The notes under the pieces: model-generated | What the model was told of the DNA's origin: nothing | Database searches by the model: none | What the model saw: only the letters and a program-made list of their open reading frames with translations | Program-made: the position numbers and the translations under genes | Part shown: in pieces, positions 38,067 to 49,404 of the stretch | How positions within the stretch are numbered: position 1 is the first letter of the stretch | How the letters are laid out: each line of letters opens with the position of its first letter | Assembly: GCF_001921865.1 (NCBI RefSeq) | Contig: NZ_MSCT01000004.1 | Span: forward strand, 124,001 to 188,000 | Reading direction: 5' to 3' | Length of the DNA: 64,000 nt | Source: Pseudomonas chlororaphis | GTDB taxonomy: Bacteria; Pseudomonadota; Gammaproteobacteria; Pseudomonadales; Pseudomonadaceae

Positions 38067-38957
38067 ATGTCCCAAGAGCTCGCCACGCGTTATCCGCTGG
38101 TCCTGGTCCCCGGTATGCTCGGGTTTGTCCGGCTGGTGCTGTATTCCTACTGGTTCGGCATCGAGGCGGCGTTGCGCCGCGGCGGGGCCACGGTGATCGC
38201 GGTGCAGGTTTCGCCGCTCAACTCCTCCGAGGTCCGTGGCGAGCAACTGCTGGCGCGGATCGAGCAGATCCGTCGCGAAACCGGCGCCGACAAGGTCAAC
38301 CTGATCGGCCACAGCCAGGGCTCGCTCACCGCCCGCTACGCCGCGGCCAAACGCCCGGACTGGGTGGCCTCGGTGACCTCGGTGGCCGGGCCCAACCATG
38401 GCTCCGAGCTGGCCGACTACATCGAGCGCCACCATTCCATCGAGACCTTTCGCGGGCGGGTGCTGAGCCTGGTCCTGCGCATGATCGCGGTGCTGATGGG
38501 CTGGCTTGACACCGGCTATCGCGGGCCGAAGCTGCCGGCGGATATCCACGCCTCCCACCGTTCGCTGACCAGCGAGGGCGTGGCGCTGTTCAACCGTCAG
38601 TATCCCCAGGGCTTGCCGCTGACCTGGGGCGGGCAGGGGCCGGAAGAGGTCGATGGGGTGCGCTATTACTCCTGGTCCGGCACCTTGCAGCCGGGCAAGA
38701 CCGATCGCGGGCGCAATCTGTTCGACGGCACCAACCGCAGTTGCCGGCTGTTCGCTAAAAGCTTCGTCCGCGAGGCCGGACAATGCGACGGCATGGTCGG
38801 GCGCTACAGCTCGCACCTGGGTACGGTGATCGGCGACGACTACCCGCTGGACCACTTCGATATCGTCAACCAATCCCTGGGGCTGGTGGGCAAGGGCGCC
38901 GAGCCGATCCGGCTGTTCGTCGAGCATGCGCGGCGGTTGAAGGCGGCGGGGGTGTAG
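38067..38957 (+). CDS. Triacylglycerol lipase, family I, without visible signal peptide
   Basis: Product of 296 aa; ATG 38067 with AAGGA upstream. Alpha/beta-hydrolase. The N-terminus goes straight into PLVLVPGMLGF (oxyanion loop), nucleophile Ser83 in GHSQGS, likely acid Asp241 and His263 (DHFD), and a Cys226/Cys240 pair that could form the family disulfide. It resembles short family I.1 lipases such as that of P. fragi, which also begin abruptly at RYP. No signal peptide is visible from this start, and no foldase (lif) gene is adjacent. The upstream in-frame extension does not make a proper signal peptide. Confidence 0.87.
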   Translation: MSQELATRYPLVLVPGMLGFVRLVLYSYWFGIEAALRRGGATVIAVQVSPLNSSEVRGEQLLARIEQIRRETGADKVNLIGHSQGSLTARYAAAKRPDWVASVTSVAGPNHGSELADYIERHHSIETFRGRVLSLVLRMIAVLMGWLDTGYRGPKLPADIHASHRSLTSEGVALFNRQYPQGLPLTWGGQGPEEVDGVRYYSWSGTLQPGKTDRGRNLFDGTNRSCRLFAKSFVREAGQCDGMVGRYSSHLGTVIGDDYPLDHFDIVNQSLGLVGKGAEPIRLFVEHARRLKAAGV

Positions 38958-38982
38958 CCAGAAGGGGGGGCGGTCTTGGGAT

Positions 38983-39050
38983 TTATCGCGAGCAAGCTCG
39001 CTCCTACACAGACAGCGCCCTACCTGTAGGAGCGAGCTCGCTCGCGATTC
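38983..39050. repeat. REP-type palindrome pair (family A)
   Basis: TATCGCGAGCAAGCTCGCTC and CTGTAGGAGCGAGCTCGCTC inverted copies between convergent lipase and EamA genes. Confidence 0.85.
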
Positions 39051-39936
39051 AGGCGACACCGGCCTTGCGCCCGAGCACCGTGGTCCAGCGCTCCGAGAGA
39101 ATCACCCCGCCCAGGGTCAGCACGCCGCCCACCAGGTGATACAGCGCCAGTTGCTCGCGCAGCACCACCGCGGCGATCAGCGCGGTAATCAGCGGCAGCA
39201 AGTTGAAGAACAAGGTGGTGCGGCTCGGGCCCAGGCGCACCACGGCCTGCATCCACGCCAGCGGCGCGAGCATCGACGCCAGCAGGCAGGCGTACAGCAC
39301 CAGGGGAATGTTGTGCAGGGTCAGGCCGGTTTTCGGCGAGGCCAGGAACAGCGGGAACAGCACCACCACGGCCACCAGCACTTGCAGGTACAAAAGCACC
39401 AGCGGCGGCAGGCGCAGCTGCCATTTTTTCAGCAGGGTGCTGTAGATCGCGTAGGCCAGGGTGGCGACCAGCATCATCGCGTCACCCAGGTTCACGCCGT
39501 GTTCCAGCAGTGCGCCGAGGCTGCCGGACGACACCACCACCAGCACCCCGGCGAACGACAGTACCGCCCCGACCAGGGCCCCGGCGGTCAGGCGCTGGCC
39601 GAGGCTGGCGATCGCCATGGCCAGCGACATCAGCGGCATCAACGAGAGAATGATGCCCATGTTGGTGGCCGAGGTCAGGGTCGCGGCGAAGTAGGCCAGG
39701 CTCTGGTACACCGCCATGCCCAGCACGCCGAGGACGAAGATCTTGCCCAGGTTCGGGCGGATCGTCGGCCAATGGGCGAGCACCGGCTTGAGCATGAAGG
39801 GCGTGAACAGCAGGCCGGCCAGCAGCCAGCGATAGAAACCGATCTCCGCGGGGAAGATCGCCCCGACCGCCAGCTTGTTGATGACGGTATTGCCGGCCCA
39901 GATAAAAATGGCCAGTAATGGATAAGCGTATTGCAT
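39049..39936 (-). CDS. EamA/DMT family transporter
   Basis: Product of 295 aa from ATG 39936 (an upstream GTG would add four residues). Ten hydrophobic helices arranged as two EamA repeats; the first contains FIWAGNTVINKLAVG and the second LAYAIYSTLLKKW and NLLPLITALIAAVVLREQL. Drug/metabolite exporters of this type move amino acids or similar metabolites out of the cell; substrate unknown. Divergent from an AraC gene 95 bp away that probably controls it. Confidence 0.88.
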   Translation of the reverse strand: MQYAYPLLAIFIWAGNTVINKLAVGAIFPAEIGFYRWLLAGLLFTPFMLKPVLAHWPTIRPNLGKIFVLGVLGMAVYQSLAYFAATLTSATNMGIILSLMPLMSLAMAIASLGQRLTAGALVGAVLSFAGVLVVVSSGSLGALLEHGVNLGDAMMLVATLAYAIYSTLLKKWQLRLPPLVLLYLQVLVAVVVLFPLFLASPKTGLTLHNIPLVLYACLLASMLAPLAWMQAVVRLGPSRTTLFFNLLPLITALIAAVVLREQLALYHLVGGVLTLGGVILSERWTTVLGRKAGVA

Positions 39937-40031
39937 GGGGAAAACCACAAGGTTGATGAACGCCGATTATCCGCCTGTCTGGATGCAAGCCTATACTCCG
40001 AACCAGACAACCCGCCCTTGAATCCGGACAC

Positions 40032-40820
40032 ATGAGCAGAAAACACATCGACCTGCTGCCCTTCAGCGGTCTGCCGGCGCCGGTGTATTTCCGCTACGCC
40101 GATTTCGACGCCCACAGCCATGCGCTGGAGCACCGTCACCCCTGGGGTTGCCTGGAGTACTCGGCCCACGGCGTGATGCACATGGAGATCGCCGGCCAGC
40201 GTTTCATGGCGCCGCCGCAGTACGCCATCTGGATTCCGCCGGACACCGAGCATAGCTTCTACAGCCCGCAGCCGATCGTGTACCGCGCCGTGTGCCTGGC
40301 CCCGGAGCTGTGCCGGGCGTTGCCGCCGCAGGCTTGCACCCTGGCCATCAGCGACATTCTCAAGGCGATCCTCAAGGACTTCGCCGCGCGCGACGTGCAG
40401 ATCCCCGAGCAGGCGGCGGACAATCGCCTGGCCCAGGTGATGCTCGACCAACTGCAACAAGCGCCGGTGCACCACGGCTACCTGCCGTATGCCAGCAGCC
40501 CGGCGCTGATCGCGGTGCTGGAAGCGTTGCAAGCCGCGCCGGGGGATAACCGCGCGCTGGCCGACTGGGCGCGGCAGATCCATGTCAGTGAGCGCACCCT
40601 GGCCCGGCAATTCGTGCGCGAGCTGGGCATGAGTTTCGGCGAGTGGCGCCAGCGCCTGCGTTTCCTGGCGTCCATCGAGGCCCTGGACAGCGCGCGCAGT
40701 ATCCAGGAGGTGGCGTTCGACATGGGCTACAGCAGCGCTTCGGCGTTTATCGCGATGTTCCAGCGCCAGGCCGGTTGCACCCCGGAGCAGTACCGGCGCG
40801 CCAGCCTACAGAACAGGTGA
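40032..40820 (+). CDS. AraC family transcriptional regulator
   Basis: Product of 262 aa. N-terminal cupin-like sensor (about residues 20-90; HSHALEHRHPWGCLEYSAHG, WIPPDTEHSF) and C-terminal AraC DNA-binding domain (about 160-258) with two HTHs (ADWARQIHVSERTLARQFVRELG; IQEVAFDMGYSSASAFIAMFQRQAGCTPEQYR). Divergent from the EamA transporter, which is the likely target. ATG has no strong Shine-Dalgarno. Confidence 0.92.
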   Translation: MSRKHIDLLPFSGLPAPVYFRYADFDAHSHALEHRHPWGCLEYSAHGVMHMEIAGQRFMAPPQYAIWIPPDTEHSFYSPQPIVYRAVCLAPELCRALPPQACTLAISDILKAILKDFAARDVQIPEQAADNRLAQVMLDQLQQAPVHHGYLPYASSPALIAVLEALQAAPGDNRALADWARQIHVSERTLARQFVRELGMSFGEWRQRLRFLASIEALDSARSIQEVAFDMGYSSASAFIAMFQRQAGCTPEQYRRASLQNR

Positions 40821-40891
40821 ACCTGTAACAGGGTTTGTCTACACTGCGCTGGAGGCCGTACCCATCGGTGCGGTAACAAGGAGAAAACTCC

Positions 40892-41203
40892 ATGAAGATG
40901 CTGCGTATCCCTTTGTTGATGGTCGGTCTGCTGCTCTGCTCCCAGGGGTTCGCCGCCACGGCTGCCCAACAGGCCCAGCAAGACAAGATGAAGTCCTGCA
41001 ATGCCGACGCCACCACCAAGGCCCTCAAGGGTGACGAGCGCAAGGCTTTCATGAGCACCTGCCTGAAGGCAGCTCCGGCCGCGGCCGCCGTTCCGGCCAC
41101 GCAACAGGAAAAGATGAAGACCTGTAACGCCGACGCCACCACCAAGGCCCTCAAGGGCGACGAGCGCAAAGCCTTCATGAGCACCTGCCTGAAGAAGAAA
41201 TAA
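40892..41203 (+). CDS. psiF: PsiF repeat family protein
   Basis: Product of 103 aa. Signal peptide (residues 1-21, ending QGFA) and two PsiF repeats of about 33 residues (KMKSCNADATTKALKGDERKAFMSTCLK and the same with KT), each with two Cys likely to form a disulfide. In E. coli psiF is phosphate-starvation induced, function unknown. No good Pho box was seen upstream. The repeats are nearly identical in DNA (about 40988-41068 and 41114-41194), indicating recent duplication or gene conversion. AAGGAG precedes ATG. Confidence 0.92.
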   Translation: MKMLRIPLLMVGLLLCSQGFAATAAQQAQQDKMKSCNADATTKALKGDERKAFMSTCLKAAPAAAAVPATQQEKMKTCNADATTKALKGDERKAFMSTCLKKK

Positions 41204-41376
41204 CCATCCCCCTCGCGGGCGCGCGTTTGCCTTCGATCCGGTGGCGGCGGTTTGCCTGACACACCCTGTATCGTTGATCGTCGGCAAACCCGCGCCTGTC
41301 GGTCCGGGTGCGCTCGCGTCGCCAGTGCAACGCTGGCAGACTGCCAATCCTTTCACGCTGTTTGTTTTGAGGCTGT

Positions 41377-42387
41377 ATGCCAACGTTTTCTCAGCGTCAT
41401 CTGTTGTTGTTCAGTTGGGTAATAATCTTCGGCGGCCTGTTGCTGGTACTTCCCTTGCGGTTGTTGCCGAGCCTGCTGGCGGGCCTGCTGGTGTTCGAGC
41501 TGGTCAACATGCTCACCCCGCAACTGCAACGGCTGATCGAAGGGCGGCGGGCGCGCTGGTTGGCGGTGGCCCTGCTCGGCACCCTGGTGGTCAGCGTGCT
41601 GACGCTGCTGTTCGCCGGCGCCATCAGTTTCCTGCTGCACGAAGCGGAAAACCCGGGCGCGTCCCTGGATAAATTCATGACCGTGGTCGACAAGGCGCGC
41701 GGCCAGTTGCCGCCGTTCCTCGATTCCTATTTGCCAGCCAGCGCGGCGGAGTTCCAGGTGGCCATTGGCGCCTGGGCCAGCAAGCACCTGAGCGAATTGC
41801 AGTTGGTGGGCAAGGACGCGGCGCACATGTTCGTGACCTTGCTGATCGGCATGGTGCTCGGGGCGATCATCGCCTTGCAGCGCGTGCCCGACGTGACCAA
41901 GCGCAAGCCACTGGCGGCCGCGCTGTTCGACCGCCTGCACCTGCTGGTCCAGGCCTTTCGCAACATCGTCTTCGCACAGATCAAGATCTCCCTGCTCAAC
42001 ACCTTCTTCACCGGGATCTTCCTCGCGCTGATCCTGCCGATGTTCGGCGTCAAGCTGCCGCTGACCAAGACCCTGATCGTGCTGACGTTCCTGCTGGGCC
42101 TGTTGCCGGTGATCGGCAACCTGATCTCCAACACCCTGATCACCATCGTCGGCCTGTCGCTGTCGATCTGGGTTGCGGCGGCGGCGCTGGGCTACCTGAT
42201 CTTTATCCACAAGCTGGAATACTTCCTCAACGCGCGGATCGTCGGCGGGCAGATCAGCGCCAAGTCGTGGGAGCTGCTGTTGGCGATGCTGGTGTTCGAG
42301 GCGGCGTTCGGCCTCCCGGGGGTGGTGGCCGGGCCGATCTATTACGCCTATCTGAAGAGCGAGTTGAAGCAGGCGGGGTTGGTCTGA
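41377..42387 (+). CDS. AI-2E family transporter
   Basis: Product of 336 aa with about seven membrane segments and the AI-2E/UPF0118 layout: an N-terminal hairpin of helices, a soluble middle region (about residues 90-145) and conserved C-terminal part (FFTGIFLALILPMFGVKLPLTKTLIVLTFLLGLLPVIGNLISNT and VGGQISAKSWELLLAMLVFEAAFGLPGVVAGPIYYAYL). Family members include the TqsA AI-2 exporter and Na+/H+ antiporter-like proteins; specific role unknown. Stands alone. Confidence 0.88.
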   Translation: MPTFSQRHLLLFSWVIIFGGLLLVLPLRLLPSLLAGLLVFELVNMLTPQLQRLIEGRRARWLAVALLGTLVVSVLTLLFAGAISFLLHEAENPGASLDKFMTVVDKARGQLPPFLDSYLPASAAEFQVAIGAWASKHLSELQLVGKDAAHMFVTLLIGMVLGAIIALQRVPDVTKRKPLAAALFDRLHLLVQAFRNIVFAQIKISLLNTFFTGIFLALILPMFGVKLPLTKTLIVLTFLLGLLPVIGNLISNTLITIVGLSLSIWVAAAALGYLIFIHKLEYFLNARIVGGQISAKSWELLLAMLVFEAAFGLPGVVAGPIYYAYLKSELKQAGLV

Positions 42388-42399
42388 CCTGACGCTATC

Positions 42400-42506
42400 C
42401 CTGTAGCCGCTGCCGAAGGCTGCGATCGGCCGCGTAGCGGACGCGCTCTTGAGGGCCTCGGAAGGTCCTGCGGACCTTATCGCAGCCTGCGGCAGCGGCT
42501 ACAGGC
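42400..42506. repeat. Long palindromic repeat (family B)
   Basis: TGTAGCCGCTGCCGAAGGCT left arm, inverse AGCCTGCGGCAGCGGCTACA right arm, with a middle nearly identical to the copy at 60160-60261. Confidence 0.88.
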
Positions 42507-42515
42507 AATGCTTTT

Positions 42516-43781
42516 TCAGCCGTAACGCTTCTTCGCTTCGATCGCCAGGCCGCTGCCGATGCTGCCGAAGATATTGCCTTCGACGTGGCGGGCGTTAGGC
42601 AGCATCGCCGCGACGCTCTGGCGCAGGGCCGGGATGCCGCTGGAGCCGCCGGTGAAGAACACCGTGTCGACCTGGCCGACGCCGACGTTGGCGTCGCCGA
42701 GCAGTTGGGTGACGCTGGTGCGGATGCGTTCGAGCAGGCTGTCGATGGACGACTCGAACAGCGCCCGGCTCAGGTCCACGCTCAGGCCCGCCTCGATCCG
42801 GTCCAGGGGCACCGTGCGCTGGTCGGCGTGGGTCAGCTCGATCTTGGTCTCTTCGACCTCCATGGCCAGCCAGTGCCCGGCGCGTTGCTCGATCAGCTTG
42901 AACAGGCGGTCGATGCCGCCGGTGTCTTCGATGTCGTAGCGCATGCTGCCCAGGGCCAGCTGGGACTTCTGCGAATACACCGAGTTGATGGTGTGCCAGG
43001 TCGCCAGGTTCATGTGGGTGCTGGTGGGCATGTAGGCGCCGCTTTTCATCCGGCTGCCGTAGCCGAACAGCGGCATCAGGCCTTGCAAGCTCAGTTGCTT
43101 GTCGAAGTCGGTCCCGCCGATATGCACGCCGCCGGTGGCCAGGATGTCGTCGTGGCGGTTGTCCTGGTCGCGGCGTTCCGGCGACAGGCGCACCAGGGAG
43201 AAGTCGGACGTACCACCGCCGATGTCGACGATCAGGACCAGCTCTTCGCGCTCCAGGGTCGACTCGTAGTCGAAGGCCGCGGCGATCGGTTCGTACTGGA
43301 AGGAGACTTCCTTGAAGCCCAGCTTGCGTGCGACCTCGGCCAGGGTGTCCTGGGCCTCCTGGTCGGCGGCGCTGTCGTCGTCGACGAAAAACACCGGGCG
43401 GCCCAGCACCACTTCCTCGAATTCCCGACCGGCGGCGGCTTCGGCGCGGCCCTTGAGCTGGCCGATGAACAGGCCCAGCAGGTCCTTGAACGGCATCGCC
43501 GTGCCCAGCACGCTGGTGTCGTGCTTGATCAGCTTGGAACCCAGCAGGCTTTTCAGCGAGCGCATCAGCCGGCCTTCGTAGCCTTCCAGGTACTCGTGCA
43601 GGGCCAGGCGGCCATACACCGGACGGCGTTCTTCGAGGTTGAAGAAGACCACCGACGGCAGGGTGATCTTGTCGTCTTCCAGCGCAATCAGCGTTTCCAT
43701 GCCGGGGCGCAGCCAGCCGACGGTGGAGTTGGACGTGCCGAAGTCGATACCGCAGGCACGGGCCGCAGATGCGTTTTTCAT
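42516..43781 (-). CDS. yegD: YegD-type Hsp70-like protein
   Basis: Product of 421 aa: an Hsp70/actin-fold ATPase domain without the substrate-binding domain of DnaK. Phosphate-1 motif GIDFGTSNSTVG (residues 11-22), YEPIAAAFDYE, phosphate-2 VDIGGGTSDFS and adenosine motif FFTGGSSGIP. Function unknown in the family. It is divergent from cbpA-cbpM across 299 bp that contain a heat-shock-type promoter pointing to cbpA, which makes a chaperone-related role plausible. Confidence 0.92.
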   Translation of the reverse strand: MKNASAARACGIDFGTSNSTVGWLRPGMETLIALEDDKITLPSVVFFNLEERRPVYGRLALHEYLEGYEGRLMRSLKSLLGSKLIKHDTSVLGTAMPFKDLLGLFIGQLKGRAEAAAGREFEEVVLGRPVFFVDDDSAADQEAQDTLAEVARKLGFKEVSFQYEPIAAAFDYESTLEREELVLIVDIGGGTSDFSLVRLSPERRDQDNRHDDILATGGVHIGGTDFDKQLSLQGLMPLFGYGSRMKSGAYMPTSTHMNLATWHTINSVYSQKSQLALGSMRYDIEDTGGIDRLFKLIEQRAGHWLAMEVEETKIELTHADQRTVPLDRIEAGLSVDLSRALFESSIDSLLERIRTSVTQLLGDANVGVGQVDTVFFTGGSSGIPALRQSVAAMLPNARHVEGNIFGSIGSGLAIEAKKRYG

Positions 43782-43877
43782 GTCTTTCGAGTTCCGGTTA
43801 AAAAAACGGCCGCGCAGTGTATGCCAGTCGTTGGCAGAATCGAAGGCCGGTTATCCGCTAAATCGGCAGCCGGCAGC

Positions 43878-43904
43878 CTTGAAAGACTATTCTTCACCCC
43901 AAAC
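43878..43904 (+). promoter_or_regulatory. Sigma-32 (RpoH) heat-shock promoter of cbpA
   Basis: CTTGAAA (43878-43884), 12-bp spacer, CCCCAAAC (43897-43904): -35 perfect and -10 with the CCCCA core of the RpoH consensus. About 170 bp upstream of cbpA, same direction. Confidence 0.55.
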
Positions 43905-44080
43905 TTGCAGGCATGGGCCGGGCAGCGATCGGGCGGTCGCAAGAACCGCCGCCAGCTGCCGATAAACTTCTGCCGCGTCGCGTGAGTCACAAGTATTGAG
44001 ATCGGTCAGCCCGCAGGCTGGCCAGGAGCGCATGCTGTACGTCACGCCGCGCGATATCGATAACGGATGGTGATCCTTAG

Positions 44081-45019
44081 ATGGACTTCAAAGACTATTA
44101 CAAGATTCTCGGGGTGGAGCCGACCGCGGACGACAAGGCGATCAAGGCCGCCTATCGCAAGCTGGCGCGCAAATACCACCCGGACGTCAGCAAGGAAAAA
44201 GACGCCGAAGCCAAGTTCAAGGACGCGTCGGAAGCCTATGAAGCGCTGAAAAGCGCGGACAAGCGGGCCGAGTACGACGACCTGCGCCGCTATGGCCAGC
44301 ACGGCCAACCCTTCCAGGGCCCGCCGGGCTGGAAAGGTCGCGCTCAGGCGGACGGTTTTGGCGAGGGCGGCGATTTTTCGGACTTCTTCAGTTCGATCTT
44401 CGGCAACCGTGGGCCGGGTTTCGGCGGTGGACAATCTCGCAGCGCCGGGCGCCGAGGGCAGGACGTGGAAATGGAATTACCGATCTTCCTGGAGGAAACC
44501 CTGTCGACCGAGTCGAAGAAGGTCAGCTTCCAGGTGCCGCAATACAACGCCGCGGGCCAGCACGTGAGCAACACCAGCAAGAGCCTGAACGTGAAGATCC
44601 CGGCCGGCGTCACCGACGGCGAGCGCATCCGCCTCAAGGGCCAGGGCGCGCCGGGCATCGGCGGCGGGGCCAATGGCGACCTGTACCTGACCATTCGTTT
44701 CGCGCCCCACCCGAAGTTCGACATCGAGGGCGAGAACCTGATCATCACCTTGCCGCTAGCCCCCTGGGAGCTGGCGCTGGGGACCGAGGTCGCGGTGCCG
44801 ACCCTGACCGGCAAGATCAACCTCAAGGTTCCGGCCGGCAGCCAGAACGGTCAGCGCATGCGCGCCAAGGGCCATGGCTTGCCGAACAAGGCGGGGCAGC
44901 GCGGTTACCTGTTCGTGCAGCTCAAGGCCGTGATGCCCAAGGCGGCCAGCGATGACGTCAAGGCGTTGTGGCAGGAACTGGCGAAGAAGGCCGCCTTCGA
45001 CCCGCGGGAGCATTTCTGA
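44081..45019 (+). CDS. cbpA: Curved-DNA-binding protein / DnaJ homologue CbpA
   Basis: Product of 312 aa. J-domain (residues 1-70) with His33-Pro34-Asp35, Gly/Phe-rich linker (about 75-125), then two beta-rich C-terminal domains (about 130-300) without the zinc-finger of DnaJ: the type II, CbpA arrangement. It stimulates DnaK and binds curved DNA in the nucleoid. It is followed after 41 bp by its modulator cbpM, and preceded by a heat-shock-type promoter. Confidence 0.96.
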   Translation: MDFKDYYKILGVEPTADDKAIKAAYRKLARKYHPDVSKEKDAEAKFKDASEAYEALKSADKRAEYDDLRRYGQHGQPFQGPPGWKGRAQADGFGEGGDFSDFFSSIFGNRGPGFGGGQSRSAGRRGQDVEMELPIFLEETLSTESKKVSFQVPQYNAAGQHVSNTSKSLNVKIPAGVTDGERIRLKGQGAPGIGGGANGDLYLTIRFAPHPKFDIEGENLIITLPLAPWELALGTEVAVPTLTGKINLKVPAGSQNGQRMRAKGHGLPNKAGQRGYLFVQLKAVMPKAASDDVKALWQELAKKAAFDPREHF

Positions 45020-45060
45020 TCCGCAACCACTTCTGACCTGAAACCTAGGAGTCGCTGACC

Positions 45061-45363
45061 ATGAGCACCCTGATCGTTCAGCTGGATATGGAAGAGTTCT
45101 GCGAGGTGGCCAATTTGCCGGCCGCCTACGTGATCGAAATCGTCGAGCACGGGATCCTCGATCCCCACGGCTCGGCGCCGCGGGACTGGCGCTTCACCGA
45201 CTACGAACTGGCGGTCGCCAAGCGCGCCGCCAAGCTGCAGCGTGACCTGCAACTGGAGTGGGAAGGCGTCGCCCTGGCGCTGGAACTGCTCGACGAAGTG
45301 CGCGAACTGCGCAGCGAAAACCGTATGCTCAGGCAACGCCTGGGGCGCCTGCTAATCGACTGA
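45061..45363 (+). CDS. cbpM: Chaperone modulator CbpM
   Basis: Product of 100 aa. It binds the CbpA J-domain and blocks both its DnaK stimulation and DNA binding. A MerR-like N-terminal part (EEFCEVANLPAAYVIEIVEHGILDPHG) and a C-terminal coiled coil (ALELLDEVRELRSENRMLRQRLGRLL) match the family. ATG follows CTAGGAG. Operon with cbpA. Confidence 0.94.
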   Translation: MSTLIVQLDMEEFCEVANLPAAYVIEIVEHGILDPHGSAPRDWRFTDYELAVAKRAAKLQRDLQLEWEGVALALELLDEVRELRSENRMLRQRLGRLLID

Positions 45364-45418
45364 GCCGTTTTCTGTCGGCACGGGCGCCGCGTTTCTGCCG
45401 GCTCACCGCGTCATCGTT

Positions 45419-45445
45419 CATCGCGAGCAAGCTCGCTCCTACAGG
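45419..45445. repeat. Single REP-type element (family A)
   Basis: CATCGCGAGCAAGCTCGCTC plus CTACAG, between cbpM and the convergent kinase gene. Confidence 0.75.
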
Positions 45446-45453
45446 TTTGGGGG

Positions 45454-46596
45454 CTACAACGACGTGGCGCGGGAGACCCGGGGCAGGGTCACGCTGAAGG
45501 TGGTGCCGGCGCTTTCGCTGGAGCTGACCTCGATGCTGCCCTGGTGGGCGTCGATCACTTCCTTGACGATGAACAGGCCCAGGCCGAGGCTGGTGGAGGT
45601 ATCGCCGAGCTCTTCGCCGGAGCTGCGGACCAAGGGGTCGAAGAGCGTGGCCAGGGCGTCCTGGGGAATCGGCAGGCCCTGGTTGTGGATGCTCAGCAGC
45701 ACCTGCTCGGCACCGCCGGTAATGCTCAGGGTCACGCTGCGGTTGGCGCCGCCGTGTTGCAGGGCGTTGCCGATCAGGTTCTGCAGCATCTGCTCGATGC
45801 GCCCGCGATCCCAGATGCCGTGGCTGTCGCCCTCGAAACTCAGCACCGGCGTGCACTCCGGATGGCCGGCGCAGGCTTCGTCCATGGCGGCCTTGGCGGC
45901 GCTGGCCAGGTCCATGGGCGCCGGCTCGATGGGCAGGCCGCTGCCCAGGCGGCTGCGCACGAACTCCAGCAGGTCGCCGACCATCGCCGTCATATGCCGG
46001 GAACCGCTCTTGATCCGCGCCACATACGCCAGTGCCTCGGTATCCAGGGCAAATTTGCGCGCCAGCAATTCGGTGGACATGCTCACCGCCTGTAAGGGCG
46101 CCCGCAGGTCGTGGCCGAGAATCGCCAGGAAGATATCCCGCGAGCGCGCGACCTGTTCGGCATAGGCCGTGGTGGATTCGGCCATGGCTTCGTCGATGGC
46201 TTCGTTGAAGCGGACCATGTCCTGGAAATAACCCAGGTCCGGCGTCCCCAGGCTGGCGACCCAGAGGCGGATCACACAGGCACGCAGGTGGCGGAACTCG
46301 GCAATCGTCTCGACCAGGTCGAAGCCGACGTCATGGCGCAACGCGCCATGGCTGGCGGCGGCTTCGTCGAGGCGCGGGCTGTTTTCCGGGCCTTCGCCCC
46401 GGGCCTTGGCTTCCTGTTCGCTGGCGCTCTGCGCGGTGCGCATGTCTTGCGCGGCGGCGAGCAGGATGGACTTGGCGTGGTCGCGCAGTTGCAAGTGGCT
46501 CAGCGCATCGGTGTGCGGGGCGATGGTCCTGGCGAACTGCTCCCACTCGTCAACGATGCGGTCAACCTGTTGCACGATGAAGTCGGATAGACGCAT
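45454..46596 (-). CDS. Orphan sensor histidine kinase with RsbRD-type N-terminus
   Basis: Product of 380 aa, no membrane segments, so cytoplasmic. N-terminal helical region (about residues 1-145; VDRIVDEWEQFART, HDVGFDLVETIAEFRHLRACVIRLW) resembles RsbRD-like sensory domains. HisKA follows with the phospho-acceptor His162 (LGHDLRAPLQAVSM), then HATPase with N-box Asn277 (QNLIGNALQHG) and G-box LGLGLFIVKE. No response regulator or partner is adjacent. It may feed a remote regulator; stimulus unknown. Confidence 0.9.
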   Translation of the reverse strand: MRLSDFIVQQVDRIVDEWEQFARTIAPHTDALSHLQLRDHAKSILLAAAQDMRTAQSASEQEAKARGEGPENSPRLDEAAASHGALRHDVGFDLVETIAEFRHLRACVIRLWVASLGTPDLGYFQDMVRFNEAIDEAMAESTTAYAEQVARSRDIFLAILGHDLRAPLQAVSMSTELLARKFALDTEALAYVARIKSGSRHMTAMVGDLLEFVRSRLGSGLPIEPAPMDLASAAKAAMDEACAGHPECTPVLSFEGDSHGIWDRGRIEQMLQNLIGNALQHGGANRSVTLSITGGAEQVLLSIHNQGLPIPQDALATLFDPLVRSSGEELGDTSTSLGLGLFIVKEVIDAHQGSIEVSSSESAGTTFSVTLPRVSRATSL

Positions 46597-46679
46597 GGCC
46601 GGGAACCCTTTCAGGCTGCTGGAGAGAGAAACGCGTTTCGAATTCTAGCCGCTCTCCGGCGTTTCGACACGGGGCGGCA

Positions 46680-46698
46680 GCCGGTCTTCCTGACCGGC
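46680..46698 (-). terminator. Stem-loop after ureC, possible terminator
   Basis: GCCGGTC-TTCCT-GACCGGC perfect 7-bp stem 24 bp beyond the ureC stop. No T tract on the minus strand, so intrinsic termination is uncertain. Confidence 0.35.
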
Positions 46699-46721
46699 GG
46701 GCGGCCCTCGCGGCCGGGTTG

Positions 46722-48422
<1,701 letters not shown>

Positions 48423-48471
48423 GTGCTTGCCTTGGGATTCAATTGGATTTGAGACCGCTCGCGTAGCTCGC

Positions 48472-48542
48472 TATTCGCGGGCAAGCCTCGCTCCTACAGG
48501 TGATCGCATTTCCCTGTAGGAGCGAGGCTTGCCCGCGATAGC
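48472..48542. repeat. REP-type palindrome pair (family A) inside the ure operon
   Basis: TTCGCGGGCAAGCCTCGCTC and its inverse GAGCGAGGCTTGCCCGCGAT between ureB and ureC. The core is GGGCAAGCC, unlike the GAGCAAGCT of the other copies. Confidence 0.88.
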
Positions 48543-48562
48543 GTCAGAACAGGCCATACACC

Positions 48563-49404
<842 letters not shown>

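Noticed and set aside
40821..40891. Pho box upstream of psiF
   Set aside because: Only a weak direct-repeat resemblance (CTGTAAC...GTCTACA); spacing and bases do not fit the 18-bp Pho box.
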